The notes: generated by a model not told the origin, from the letters alone. DNA of 29,232 nt from a virus (IMGVR_UViG_3300025873_000028:1-29232), one strand, 5' to 3'. Counted from the first letter of the stretch, positions 10,226 to 19,609 are shown. Program-made: numbers and translations.

Positions 10226-13084
10226 CTAGCTATCCCCTTTGATTAGCAGCTCTGTCGCACTGAGCGCAACGCCCATTTTCTGATAGCCTGTGTCTGATGA
10301 ACTGAGCGTACCGCCATAAGCGGCCCAGTATTCAGCGGCGATTGTAAGACCAGATTGGCTTGCGTTCACACCGCCGAGTATTGTTACATCAAGCGGATTC
10401 CCGTCTGTCCCAGCCTCGGCAGCAATGCCTATTTCGTTATTTACATCTGTGGTTATGGTTGAACCATAAACTACCCCTGTGCCGTAGGATGAGTTACCCA
10501 CATCCGAGTAAGCGATAACAGCCTTGCTAGAGTCTGAATCGAAGGTGGCTGATATGTAGGACGAATTAGCAGATTCAAAAACAACAGTAGTGCCAAAAGA
10601 TATTGCTGTGCCACTCACTGTTCCCTGTATTACTGTACCGTAGTTTGAGTTGCCATTATCATTGTAAGCAATAACGACCTTGTTGACACTTGAATCGAAG
10701 GTGGCTGATATAAAAGTCGTAGTAGCAGCTTCAAAAACAACAGCAGTACCAAACGATATTGCTGTTCCACTTACCGTTCCAACTATTGCTGTGCCGTAGT
10801 ATGAGTGACCCGTATCTCGATAAGCAATAACAGTCTTATTAGAGTTTGAATCGAAGGTGGCTGATATATAAGTCGTATTGGCAGATTCATAAACAACCGG
10901 AGTTCCAAAAGATATTGATGTGCCGCTTACTGTTCCTACAACGGATGTGCCGTAGTCACCGTTACCCCCATCCGAGTAAGCAAAAACAACCTTGTTGCTA
11001 TCTGAATCAAAAGTGGCTGATGTGGCCTGCGTATAAGCAGTTTCAAAAACAACCGAAGTTCCAAAAGATATTGATGTGCCGCTTACTGTTCCAACTATTC
11101 CTGTGCCGTAGCTTGAGTTGGCATCATCCGTGTAAGCGATAACAACCTTGTTAGAGTCTGAATCGAAAGTGGCTCCTATTTCTGTTGTCACAGCAGAATT
11201 AAAAACTACGGCAGTACCAAACGATATTGCTGTGCCGCTAACTGTTCCAACAATGGCTGTGCCGTATAGTGAGTTGCCATTATCTCGATAAGCAATAACA
11301 ACCTTATTAGAGTTTGAATCGAAGGTGGCTGCTATGTTGTAAGTAGCAGCAGATTCATAAACAACCGGAGTTCCAAACGATATTGCTGTGCCACTAACTG
11401 TTCCTACAACGGCTGTACCGTAGACTGAGTTACCATTATCCGCGTAAGCAATAACAACTTTATTACTATTTGAATCGAATATGGTTGATGTGAAGTACGT
11501 GGTAGCAGATTCAAAAACGACAGGTGTCCCTGCCGCTGGAGTGCTTATTGCTCCAGTAGTAGCCTTCACCGTCCCATCGCTCTCTAGCGTAACAATAATC
11601 CCATTAGCAATCGTGCCAGTGGCTGTGAATTCGCGTACTCCACCTGCTGATGTATGTGTATCAATCATCTCCTTAGTGCCAGCCACAGTTGGATAAACCG
11701 TGTCATCTGTACCCGTGACGTTCTCGGCAGATGTTGAGCGTTCTACTAGCCCAGCTAGTGTGGTTGTGGAAGATTTAGTACCCACCAACGGGACGTTACC
11801 CGTAGAAGTTCCTGTTGCTACCAGAGCCGCAGTACCAAGACCAATAACGGAACTATTAGGAAGCCCAGTCGCATTGGTCAACACCCCCGAAGCCGGAGTG
11901 CCTAGAGCGGGGGTGATTAGAGAAGGTGACGTGATCGTGCTGTCTTTTATCAGCAGTCCATCAATCGTCACACCAGAGTCTGCTGTGGTCTCTGATATGG
12001 TGTTGGTTGTGATCGCCTGGCCCGAATCCACAACAATGTTGTAAGCACCTGTTGTGTTCCCAATAGCCAAAGCACCAGATAAGGCGTTAGCAGCAATAAG
12101 CTGGGCATCGACATAGGCTTTAGTAGATTGTTGAGTGGGAACCTTTGTCGCCAGGTTAGACCCCATCCCGTCTTCATCGATGACAAAACTCATACCTGCT
12201 GTGGTTGAGTCTGTGTTCATCGCAGCACCGGCAGCGTTCACGTTTGTTGCGTCTGTCACGTCTGCGGATGCTTCTATTCCGTCAAGTTTGGTCCCGTCCG
12301 TTGACAGGTCTCTGCCATCGACGTTGCTGGTCACAACCACATTGTCTACATAGAGGTTCGCCCATCTTACGCCTGTGGTCCCCAGGTCGTCGGTTGAGTC
12401 TGTATCTGATACGACATTGGCCCCGAAAGTGGCACCGGCATCTTTTAAGATAACCCCGTCCACATTCACGCCATTAGCGGATGTAGTTTCGTTTATAGTG
12501 TCAGTTGAAATGACAGATCCGCTGAGTGCGGTAAAGTCGTTAGCAGTGAATTGGAAGTCATCTGCACCCGCGATTTTAATATCGATCTGGTCATCTGTAT
12601 CAGCAGTGATTGATGAGTCACCGTCAGCGTCCAAGATCAGTTCGTTGCCGTTCAAATCCAACGAGGACCGGCCAACACCCAAAATATCAAACTTGTCATT
12701 GGTGGCGTTATAGACCACCGCAACTATTACGTCCTGAAGCAAGTCCCCGGCATTTAAATTAGAACCGCGAATCTGCAATGCTTTGGCGGCCAACCCATCA
12801 ACGGCCAATGTGGCCGATCCGGTATTAATGGTGCTTATTCTGAACGCAGTAAATCCTATGTCGCCCAGTGCGGCGTGTGAATTGTTCGTAGCCAGGACAT
12901 AGGCCGTCCCGGTTCCAGTTGTGACCAGGCTCCCATCTGTGTCCTGGTACTGCTTTGCGGCAGCGGCCATTAGTTCCCGAATACCATCGTTCAGAGTGCT
13001 AGGCGCTTGATTTTCTGGGAATCCGTCTGGCGGCGCTGAGTTATTGCTGCCCGCAGTAGTGGACCATTGCGAAATATTGCTCAT
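10226..13084 (-). CDS. Tail fibre / receptor-binding protein with seven 52-residue repeats
   Basis: The 952-residue protein starts 'MSNISQWSTTAGSNNSAPPDGFPENQAPSTLNDGIRELMAA', the N-terminus common to many phage tail fibres that attach to the virion. Residues about 150-300 hold the wording 'DADGDSSITADTDDQIDIKIAGADDFQFTA' and 'DVTDATNVNAA' seen in marine-phage fibres. Residues 519-876 are seven tandem repeats of about 52 residues ('ATFDSNSNKVVIAYRDNGNSLYGTAIVGTVSGTAISFGT'). The C-terminal 75 residues are a separate Gly-rich tip. It should bind the host surface. Its ATG overlaps the upstream stop (ATGA). Repeats such as these can vary in number by recombination. The fold of the repeats (perhaps a seven-bladed propeller) is inference. 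Confidence 0.85.
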   Translation of the reverse strand: MSNISQWSTTAGSNNSAPPDGFPENQAPSTLNDGIRELMAAAAKQYQDTDGSLVTTGTGTAYVLATNNSHAALGDIGFTAFRISTINTGSATLAVDGLAAKALQIRGSNLNAGDLLQDVIVAVVYNATNDKFDILGVGRSSLDLNGNELILDADGDSSITADTDDQIDIKIAGADDFQFTANDFTALSGSVISTDTINETTSANGVNVDGVILKDAGATFGANVVSDTDSTDDLGTTGVRWANLYVDNVVVTSNVDGRDLSTDGTKLDGIEASADVTDATNVNAAGAAMNTDSTTAGMSFVIDEDGMGSNLATKVPTQQSTKAYVDAQLIAANALSGALAIGNTTGAYNIVVDSGQAITTNTISETTADSGVTIDGLLIKDSTITSPSLITPALGTPASGVLTNATGLPNSSVIGLGTAALVATGTSTGNVPLVGTKSSTTTLAGLVERSTSAENVTGTDDTVYPTVAGTKEMIDTHTSAGGVREFTATGTIANGIIVTLESDGTVKATTGAISTPAAGTPVVFESATTYFTSTIFDSNSNKVVIAYADNGNSVYGTAVVGTVSGTAISFGTPVVYESAATYNIAATFDSNSNKVVIAYRDNGNSLYGTAIVGTVSGTAISFGTAVVFNSAVTTEIGATFDSDSNKVVIAYTDDANSSYGTGIVGTVSGTSISFGTSVVFETAYTQATSATFDSDSNKVVFAYSDGGNGDYGTSVVGTVSGTSISFGTPVVYESANTTYISATFDSNSNKTVIAYRDTGHSYYGTAIVGTVSGTAISFGTAVVFEAATTTFISATFDSSVNKVVIAYNDNGNSNYGTVIQGTVSGTAISFGTTVVFESANSSYISATFDSDSSKAVIAYSDVGNSSYGTGVVYGSTITTDVNNEIGIAAEAGTDGNPLDVTILGGVNASQSGLTIAAEYWAAYGGTLSSSDTGYQKMGVALSATELLIKGDS
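10457..11530 (-). repeat. Seven 156-bp tandem coding repeats in the tail fibre
   Basis: Seven in-frame units of 52 codons (the last cut to about 46) share the frame GT.VVFES.....ISATFDS.SNKVVIAY.D.GNS.YGT.IVGTVSGT.ISF. The DNA is visibly repeated, e.g. 'CCAAACGATATTGCTGT' or its near copies recur about every 156 bases. Seven matching units suggest a closed beta-propeller of seven blades. Confidence 0.85.
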
Positions 13085-14448
13085 AGTGCGTCAAGCCTCT
13101 CTTGGAATTTGATGTTCTGGGATAGGTCGTCAAGGATTGTAGTCAGGGACGCTGCTCCACTTGTGAAGGCCCTCTCTATCTTTCGGGCCACCTCTGGACC
13201 AAAGTAGCCAGGGTCACTTGCCAGCTTGTTTAAAACTGGTTCAATCCTGTCATCCTTCACCGCGTTATTAATTACAGAAAAAACGGCATTTCGGGGTAGG
13301 GCCGTTATTGCGTCAGAGAATGAAGAGGCCATGTTCATCATTGATGTACTCCGCGATGGAGTGCGACCAAGGCCAGCAATCCCAGCAAACGCTCCCACTG
13401 CGAAGAATCCGGCCACCTTCGCCGTTGTGGTTCCCATCGATTCAAACATGCGCGCAAAGTCCCGCTCCTCACCGCCTGGGGTGAGGTTCTTTGCAATTTC
13501 TAGGAACATAGCCATTCCCGCAGCACCTCCGGCAATCCTCAGTCCTTTACTTGCGATGTTTCCACCGCCAGAAAGACCAGATAGAGCCGTCAAAGAGATA
13601 CTCCCCGCAGCCTGTGTTCCAGCGGCCCAGGCCGCAACCTCTAAGGGGTCGCCGTTATCAATCATGGCTATTGTTGCACCCTCCAGACCAGCCCCGACAA
13701 GTCGCGGAAACCTGGTAGCTACCCACTGGGCAGTGTTTGAGGTGGAGAATGCGTTGTTCACTGCCCGACTGAGGCTTACTGCGCCCCCGCTGCTCGGACC
13801 CGCAGCAGCTCCCCGCATAAACCCAAATCCATTACGCGCCGCCAGCGTCTGGCGGGCAATATCCCTGATTGCGTTTGTTGCTGCTGCTGGAGACCTGGCG
13901 GCGCTAACCATTAAAGCCGGACCAAATAAATTACCAGCCTCTGCCGAGATTGGATTCTGCGCTCGCGCGGCCTGAGATATCTGCTGTTGCTGCTGCACTG
14001 GATTCTGTGAGAACTGGCTAAAGTCTCCAGTGGCTAATGCAGCCGCACCCTCCCCGGCCATTTGAGTGGCCGCAAAAAGATCATCTCTAGAAGACCTCGG
14101 CAGGTTCACGTTGGGTATCTGGGGAGGACCAGCGCGTTGAGGTGCGTTGGGAAGGTTGGGGAGTTGTGGCATCCACCCCCGCTGAGACTCTGCCCGGGGG
14201 GTGCCGAATAAATCAGTAGTATCTTGGATAACGTCATTTACCGCATTAATCGACGCATTGACTCCTTGCTCCACAAGATTCTGAGAGCCTTCAAACATAC
14301 TGCCGACTAGATTCCTCCCGAAAGTCTGGAATTTTCCTGGGGCGGGGGGGCGGTGCGCGTTGACATTTCCGATTGGAACCCAAACTCCATCGATTAATTT
14401 AACCTGCTCTCCCGTTTGGGGGTTTGTTGCTGTCCTTGCTTCGCTCAT
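13081..14448 (-). CDS. Internal virion (ejection) protein, hydrophobic, 455 aa
   Basis: The product starts 'MSEARTATNPQTGEQVKLIDGVWVP', a start frequent in phage structural proteins of this class, followed by Pro/Asn-rich linker (about 100-125) and a long Ala/Gly-rich hydrophobic part (230-385) with several possible membrane helices ('GLRIAGGAAGMAMFLEIAK', 'KVAGFFAVGAFAGIAGLG'). Ejection proteins of short-tailed phages are stored in the head and enter the envelope to build a DNA channel. Its ATG overlaps the upstream stop and the tail fibre ATG overlaps its stop. Order and composition support the call; no named domain is recognised. Confidence 0.65.
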   Translation of the reverse strand: MSEARTATNPQTGEQVKLIDGVWVPIGNVNAHRPPAPGKFQTFGRNLVGSMFEGSQNLVEQGVNASINAVNDVIQDTTDLFGTPRAESQRGWMPQLPNLPNAPQRAGPPQIPNVNLPRSSRDDLFAATQMAGEGAAALATGDFSQFSQNPVQQQQQISQAARAQNPISAEAGNLFGPALMVSAARSPAAATNAIRDIARQTLAARNGFGFMRGAAAGPSSGGAVSLSRAVNNAFSTSNTAQWVATRFPRLVGAGLEGATIAMIDNGDPLEVAAWAAGTQAAGSISLTALSGLSGGGNIASKGLRIAGGAAGMAMFLEIAKNLTPGGEERDFARMFESMGTTTAKVAGFFAVGAFAGIAGLGRTPSRSTSMMNMASSFSDAITALPRNAVFSVINNAVKDDRIEPVLNKLASDPGYFGPEVARKIERAFTSGAASLTTILDDLSQNIKFQERLDAL

Positions 14449-15491
14449 TTTTGGTCCTCAATGAATCCCGCAGGGGGAGGGGTCGTCATTGCTTTAATCC
14501 TTTCTCTTAATAGCTGAGCGCCTTCGGAGGAATTAAGCACCCCATCATCGATCTCATCTTCGTCGATTATAGCTTTGAGGTATGAGTCAAGAATCGAGAT
14601 GTTCGACCCCATCTGGAGGTTTGATGATGGGAGCTGGTTGGCGAAGAACGCCAGCTTGTTGTTCGATCCCAGGAAAGTATCTGGAATGAGCTGAGACCCC
14701 AACCTACTGAAGCTCTTATTCATCTTTTCAATTCTTTCTGCAATATCTCCCGCGTCCATCGACCCGCCAAACAGGTTCTGGATGGCGGCTTGTGCTGACG
14801 AACCCGTCCGAATGAAGTCAGTGAAAAGCCCAGGCTCTGCTGGTGTTCCCCTAGCCTCGTCAAACAGATCAAGCAGACTGCTAATCTCGGCTATGCTTTG
14901 ACTCGCCCCGACTTTCCTTCTGCGGACATCTTGCTCTTGCTGCAAGGATGCCTGTGCGTTTTCTCGTAGTAATTCCTTCAACTGCTGTGCATCTAGCAGA
15001 CCCGCAATGTGATCCAGGGAGCTTGTCCCTTTGCCCTGGAACTTCATGAAGCCTTGTCTATCACGGGGGCCGCCGCCCATACGTATCCAGTCTTGCAGGG
15101 CCTTGGAAGTTGCTACTGGGGCCATCTGTTGGTTAATTAATGCCTCGGTGAACCCCTGTGGGTTAGCCTGTGCCAGAAAACCTTGTAATTGCTGCTGTTG
15201 GTTCTGGATTGCATCTGGCGCTCTGATTGCCGCAGGGATGTTAGACGCGGGGTTGCTCAGTAAGCCCTGGATTCCCTGGAACGCCTCTTGCTGTCTTTTC
15301 TGTGCGGACAGTTGGTTTCTCTGTGCCTGGAGCTGCTGAAACTGAGCGGTCCGGCTGTTGGCGAAATCGGTTGCCTCGGCGAATCTTTGCCCGAGGTTCA
15401 CGGGTAGCCCTGGCCTTCTTCCGCCCGCCCCCAATAGTCCGATACCCAAGTTGAATGTGGGGTTGCCCAATAGACCTTGCAAATTTGGCAT
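14445..15491 (-). CDS. Internal virion (ejection) protein, 348 aa
   Basis: A Gln/Asn/Ala-rich protein with a coiled-coil stretch near residues 45-75 ('QFQQLQAQRNQLSAQKRQQEAF'), an Ala/Gln-rich middle, and 'LKELLRENAQASLQQEQDVRRRK' around 170-192. The C-terminal domain is acidic ('AIIDEDEIDDGVLNSSEGAQ'). It lies between two other ejection-type proteins. Start ATG 15491 overlaps the previous stop as TAATG. Composition, order and coupling match ejection proteins; sequence alone gives no family name. Confidence 0.65.
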   Translation of the reverse strand: MPNLQGLLGNPTFNLGIGLLGAGGRRPGLPVNLGQRFAEATDFANSRTAQFQQLQAQRNQLSAQKRQQEAFQGIQGLLSNPASNIPAAIRAPDAIQNQQQQLQGFLAQANPQGFTEALINQQMAPVATSKALQDWIRMGGGPRDRQGFMKFQGKGTSSLDHIAGLLDAQQLKELLRENAQASLQQEQDVRRRKVGASQSIAEISSLLDLFDEARGTPAEPGLFTDFIRTGSSAQAAIQNLFGGSMDAGDIAERIEKMNKSFSRLGSQLIPDTFLGSNNKLAFFANQLPSSNLQMGSNISILDSYLKAIIDEDEIDDGVLNSSEGAQLLRERIKAMTTPPPAGFIEDQK

Positions 15492-17845
15492 TATCCGAAT
15501 GCTCCCAATAATCCACCCAGAACACCGCCAGCTTGTGAGCCACTCATACCGAACAAATCAAACCCTTTGGGCAGAAGCCCGCCGAGCTGACTTCCCAGAA
15601 GGCCACCGCCCAATCCGGTGAGCCATTTGTTTTGGTCCTGCATCGGGACTGCCTGAGAATTACCCATGAAGACTGTAGGGTTAATATTACCGAAAGATGA
15701 CCCGAGTAACTCCTGCATGGCGCTGACATCCCCGAGTTTTTCGCGCTCGGACTGAGCCTGTTGTAGGTTGCCAATATCGCCCAGGATTCCAGACTGCAAC
15801 AATCCCAACTGCGGAAGTGCGGCAGCCGCGTTGATCTGCCTGGTCCTTTCTCTGTCGGCGATATTTGTGAACTGCTGCCCCGCGTTCTGTTGTGCATCGA
15901 CAATCGAAGTAGCAGCATTTTGCTGCAATGTTCTGTCATTGATGCCAGAGGTATTTAGAATATCCGATGCGTTGACTTGTCTGCCGCGCTCTTGACTGAA
16001 CAGCCCCGCGAATGCGTCACTTGCTGCTTGTTGCATTGCTGTTTGGGCCAGTCCACCCTCGGCTGCCCCTGGTCCACCCGTGGCGAACCGAGACAATATT
16101 CCCGGCCTGGCAGCTCGGATTGATGCTTGTACAGCCTCATCGAATGCGGGATTCCCGTAGAGGTAATTGCCACTCGCGGTGCCTTCTAGCTGCGTGTTCG
16201 CTATAGGATTTAATGCCGAAGTGCCGGAAAAGGTGTTCAGTTTGCTAAGCCCACTTGGATTTTCCAGTAGGCCAGCGCCTCGATTGAAAAGCGCCTTTAG
16301 GTCTGTGTCATCTGCCACGCCCCTTAACACATCTTGTGCTTGGGTCAGAAACCCATCAGGGTCTCTTGCCATTGCCTCGGCAAGCCCTTGTGACTCAACT
16401 TGAAGCGGGTTGAATGGGGATACCAGGGCTTCTGGTTGAGACAACAGCTTGTCCAGAGAACTCAAAGCACCCGTGGAAGTGTCAGCCGAATCGACTACGA
16501 ACTGCTCCAGAAATGGGGGTATCGTAACGCTTGTGCTGAAGGTTTCGCCGCTGGGTGCGGCCCCAAATAACCCCGTCCTCTGTGCGGAGGTAAATGCAGG
16601 TATGGCCGCCGCTGCGGCTCCAACCCCAGGAAGAAGGGAAAAGCCTGTGCCATCGTCGGTGTCTGTATCAGTGGACCCCCCGCCCACAACGCCAGTGGTG
16701 CCGGACCCCCCGCCCACAACGGGAGTGGTATCGTCAGTGTCGTCAGTGGTCCCCCGTGCGTTATATGCAGCCCTGGCGATATCCCTTGGAACACCATAGA
16801 AATCAGCGGCATCGTCAATTGAGACTTTCCCCGAGTCAACGAGTCCGGCAATCTTGTCCTGCTCTTCCTGCGAGTAATCCCCGTCAACTGGAATGCCTAA
16901 TGCTTCTAACGGTGATTGTCGTGCATCGTAAGCCCCTTGAGCAACTGCCCTCGGAACCCCATAAAAGTCTGCGGCTTCGTCCACTGTAACTGCGCCGTCC
17001 TTGATAAGCCCGACAACCTTATCCTGTTCCTCGGTTGAGTAATCCCCGTCAATAGGGATGCCCAATGCTTCCAGCGGTGACTTGCGCGAATCTAATGCGG
17101 CCTGGGCGATAGCCCTTGGAACGCCAAAGAAGTCTGCGGCCTCATCGATAGTAATCACACCGTCTTCGATAAGCCCGACAATCTGGTCCTGCTCTTCTTG
17201 TGAGTAATCGCCGTCAACTGGAATGCCCAATGCCTCTAACGGTGACTGCTGAACGGGGGATGTGTTTGGGCTTCCAGCGCCGGGGACACCACCAACAACA
17301 GCGGCAGAGATTGGTTGGGTACTTACAGCCCGCTGCGCTGCCTCTGGTGAAACGCCATAGAAGTCTGCGGCTTGGTCGAGGGTCACCACACCCCTGTTTA
17401 TAAGGTCTACGACTTGAGCTTGTTCTTGGGCCGAGTAATCCCCATCAGCGGGAATGCCCAATGCCCTTAGCGGGGATGCGGGTGGAGATACGCCGGGGAA
17501 GTTTACTTTGTGCGTGTTTGCGGCTTGAGTGATGACAGAAACAGGTATCCCGGAAACATCCGAAAAGTCTCGAAGGCTGATGTCGTTTGAGGCGGCAATG
17601 TCGGCAATGAGCTGGGTCTTTTCGGCATCGGTTCGATTCGATGCGAGTATTGCGTCAACCCCAGACTTGATGAATGCGTTTCTTTGGCCTCTTGTCATCA
17701 CGGGAGGCGGGCCAAAACTTCCTGCGTCACCAGCCTGGGCCTGACCCACGGGGCTTCCAGAGCCGCCAATGCCAAACGGACCAGCATAGGGGTCGAAATT
17801 GGTATAGTCGATGTAAGATGCAGCATCTTTGGTCATATCTGTCAT
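15491..17845 (-). CDS. Large internal virion (ejection) protein with four HTH-like 55-residue repeats
   Basis: The 784-residue protein has four copies (residues 124-173, 201-255, 256-310, 311-365) of 'SPLEALGIP.DGDYS.EEQ..VVGLI.DG.VT.DEAADFYGVPR.IAQAA', a helix-turn-helix-like unit in which 'DEAADFYGV' resembles a sensor of regular DNA-binding helices. A Thr/Asp/Gly linker (~366-415) is followed by a C-terminal part with 'GNYLYGNPAFDEAVQASIRAARPGILSRFATGGPGAAEGGLAQTAMQQAASDAFAGLFSQERGRQ' wording familiar from marine podovirus internal proteins, and a Gly/Leu-rich end. A trailing 'LGGLLGAFG' suggests membrane contact. The start ATG 17845 has only a weak ribosome site (GTGAG); ATG 17836 is an alternative. 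Confidence 0.65.
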   Translation of the reverse strand: MTDMTKDAASYIDYTNFDPYAGPFGIGGSGSPVGQAQAGDAGSFGPPPVMTRGQRNAFIKSGVDAILASNRTDAEKTQLIADIAASNDISLRDFSDVSGIPVSVITQAANTHKVNFPGVSPPASPLRALGIPADGDYSAQEQAQVVDLINRGVVTLDQAADFYGVSPEAAQRAVSTQPISAAVVGGVPGAGSPNTSPVQQSPLEALGIPVDGDYSQEEQDQIVGLIEDGVITIDEAADFFGVPRAIAQAALDSRKSPLEALGIPIDGDYSTEEQDKVVGLIKDGAVTVDEAADFYGVPRAVAQGAYDARQSPLEALGIPVDGDYSQEEQDKIAGLVDSGKVSIDDAADFYGVPRDIARAAYNARGTTDDTDDTTPVVGGGSGTTGVVGGGSTDTDTDDGTGFSLLPGVGAAAAAIPAFTSAQRTGLFGAAPSGETFSTSVTIPPFLEQFVVDSADTSTGALSSLDKLLSQPEALVSPFNPLQVESQGLAEAMARDPDGFLTQAQDVLRGVADDTDLKALFNRGAGLLENPSGLSKLNTFSGTSALNPIANTQLEGTASGNYLYGNPAFDEAVQASIRAARPGILSRFATGGPGAAEGGLAQTAMQQAASDAFAGLFSQERGRQVNASDILNTSGINDRTLQQNAATSIVDAQQNAGQQFTNIADRERTRQINAAAALPQLGLLQSGILGDIGNLQQAQSEREKLGDVSAMQELLGSSFGNINPTVFMGNSQAVPMQDQNKWLTGLGGGLLGSQLGGLLPKGFDLFGMSGSQAGGVLGGLLGAFG
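16751..17476 (-). repeat. Four tandem coding repeats (~165 bp) in the ejection protein
   Basis: Units begin at about 17476, 17245, 17080 and 16915. The last three are adjacent and exactly 165 bases apart; the first is separated by a spacer of Gly/Val/Pro. At DNA level the phrase TCCCAATGCxTCx(A/T)AGCGGTGA recurs in variant form at 16900, 17065, 17230 and 17460. Confidence 0.8.
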
Positions 17846-17850
17846 TTTGT

Positions 17851-18135
17851 TTAACTCACAATTGCTCTGTCAGTGTTTCTTCGCCAGTTTGTGCCGTCCG
17901 AGAAGGCCAGTACAGCGCCCCCAGTTTCGTCCGATACATATATTGTTGCCCCTTCCCACAAACTAGCAGTAGGGACTGTAGCTACCGTGTATGAGACCAA
18001 TTCGAGCGGTTTTAGCATCGGTTTAGTCCCATCGATGGGAAGGCCGACGTTAGCCCTAATAGCGATTAATCTTCGGTGTTCATCGGGGTTTGTGTGTTTA
18101 AGGGGCGCTTCTGGCCTCTGCCTGATATTAGGCAC
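17851..18135 (-). CDS. Small structural protein with fibre-type C-terminal module (94 aa)
   Basis: Residues 45-94 read 'ELVSYTVATVPTASLWEGATIYVSDETGGAVLAFSDGTNWRRNTDRAIVS', a beta module ('ATxP.A....GA.I.V..E.GG...AFSDGTNWRR..DRA.I.') that in other phages often ends tail-fibre or tail-spike-associated proteins. The first 45 residues are basic and Pro-rich. It overlaps the tail-hub gene by 8 bases and precedes the ejection proteins. Probably a tail-tip component. Confidence 0.65.
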   Translation of the reverse strand: MPNIRQRPEAPLKHTNPDEHRRLIAIRANVGLPIDGTKPMLKPLELVSYTVATVPTASLWEGATIYVSDETGGAVLAFSDGTNWRRNTDRAIVS

Positions 18136-19609
18136 GTCTGCCAGCCTTCGGTGCGTCTTCCTTGTCTATTTGCACCCCTATCGCGTCAGTCCACGAGTCC
18201 CCGCTGACCGTTAGCCTAATCCTGTGGTAGTTGTCATTGACCCTTTTGGTGAATCTGCCTGTAGAGCTTTGGGCCAGGCTGGCCCCCCAGGACACAGCAT
18301 CCGACTGGATACTTCTTTGTCCCACCTCAGCGGTAACGGTCCCACCGTCTACTAAAGGCTTGAATGCCTTTAAAGCGGTCTTAGAACCGGAGTTCAGTTC
18401 AACCTCGCCAGTCTCAAGGGTGGCGGTCATGTTCTGGCCGCTGAAAAACCCCATTTTCTTGCTGGTGTTGAATGCGGCAACCTTGGATGACAGGGCCTTA
18501 AAAGTGCCTGAGTCCAGAGAAATGTCCATTGTGTCGAGATTGGTAAATCCGTAGCTATCAAGACCATCGAGGGTGATCGCGATCCCCTTGGACTTCATGA
18601 TCATTTCGACTTCTTGTTCTACCAAGGCCCATTTATCAAACGTCTTGTCATAGATAATGATTTTATTTGGCTTGCCAGATGAACTACCCGAGCCTGGGAA
18701 GCACCACAGGATTCTGTTGTTAGTTGGGTCTGGCATGGAAAAGACTTTATGCGGATAGTCCGAGTCATACTCAGAGAAGAACCATTGATCTACCCGTCCC
18801 GCGCCGATTGGGGTAATGCCCGTACCATTCCCAGAGATCAGTATAAAACCCTGGTCAGATATTAAATAAACGTCATCGCCCAACGAGGTAACCGATCCAG
18901 CGGTCACGGTTCCAATTTGGGGCAAAATCTCATCGATCTGAAATACTACCGGCGCACCCACAAAGGTCATGCGGAAAATACTTCTCTCGGAAACTATGAT
19001 CCCAACCTCACCCCCTACGATATTTTTAATGGGGCCGCCCGTTGTTAGGTCTCTGTAATCGGAAAGGGTCGAGGGTGCCACGGTCCAGTCTGTCTCATCG
19101 CCTATCGCGCTCCACCGCACCCTATTGGGTACGTTCCCATCCGAGGAATCCCATGTATTTGAGGCGACAACGAAATCACCAATTACGGCGATATTCCGGG
19201 CCTTAAATGCTGTGGATAGGTCAGTAAAGTTTGCGCTTCCCATAGTGACTTGTTGGGGAACATCTGAGAAGTTAGTGGCTAATACTTTGTTCTTCCACCT
19301 GGCGAAATTCCACACCTCGCCGGAACCCGTGGTGTATGTCGTGGCAGATTTGGAAACCGTTGTCCAGGTGAAGTCTGACGAATCAAGCTCGTAGAGTTTT
19401 GTCTCATCGCCCACGTACAAGTGTGAAGAATCATCCTTGTCGAATGCCTCAATTCCACCCCTGGGGAATGCGGTAATCGCTGTGGTGAACACATTTAATG
19501 CAGGGAACGGCTGGAAACTTCTCTGGGCAGGTACGGCGTTAGTGATTTGAACACTGCCTGATCCAAGATCGGCCCCATCGGGACTCCAGTCAGAGAAGGG
19601 GATTATCAA
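18128..19609 (-). CDS. P22 gp10-like tail hub / DNA stabilisation protein
   Basis: The 493-residue product is beta-rich with regular 'WNFARWKNKVLATNFSDVPQQV', 'VRWSAIGDETDWTV' and 'GGPIKNIVGGEVGIIVSERSIFRMTFVGAP' motifs. The 'R.RWS..GD..DW.........G..T.G......G.I...I' pattern is that of packaged-DNA stabilisation (gp10-type) nozzle proteins, which form a beta-propeller ring under the adaptor and hold the tail. ATG 19609 overlaps the adaptor gene stop as ATGA. Order adaptor, hub, ejection proteins matches short-tailed phages. The C-terminal 100 residues ('MTATLETGEVELNSGSKTALKAFKPLVDGG') form an additional beta domain. Confidence 0.75.
   Translation of the reverse strand: MIIPFSDWSPDGADLGSGSVQITNAVPAQRSFQPFPALNVFTTAITAFPRGGIEAFDKDDSSHLYVGDETKLYELDSSDFTWTTVSKSATTYTTGSGEVWNFARWKNKVLATNFSDVPQQVTMGSANFTDLSTAFKARNIAVIGDFVVASNTWDSSDGNVPNRVRWSAIGDETDWTVAPSTLSDYRDLTTGGPIKNIVGGEVGIIVSERSIFRMTFVGAPVVFQIDEILPQIGTVTAGSVTSLGDDVYLISDQGFILISGNGTGITPIGAGRVDQWFFSEYDSDYPHKVFSMPDPTNNRILWCFPGSGSSSGKPNKIIIYDKTFDKWALVEQEVEMIMKSKGIAITLDGLDSYGFTNLDTMDISLDSGTFKALSSKVAAFNTSKKMGFFSGQNMTATLETGEVELNSGSKTALKAFKPLVDGGTVTAEVGQRSIQSDAVSWGASLAQSSTGRFTKRVNDNYHRIRLTVSGDSWTDAIGVQIDKEDAPKAGRRA

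Noticed and set aside
10457-11530. Regular repeats considered as a CRISPR array
   Set aside because: The repeat unit is 156 bases, in frame and translated as 52-residue protein repeats, with no short palindromic repeats or unique spacers.
11481-12713. Several plus-strand frames (Val/Pro/Thr-rich)
   Set aside because: Shadows of the repetitive tail fibre gene; no start signals and content mirrors the Gly/Thr/Asp codons of the fibre.
13226-13975. 249-codon open frame on the plus strand
   Set aside because: It lies fully antisense to the 455-residue ejection protein gene, has no ribosome site, and its Ala/Pro/Arg-rich product is what the complement of an Ala/Gly-rich gene gives.
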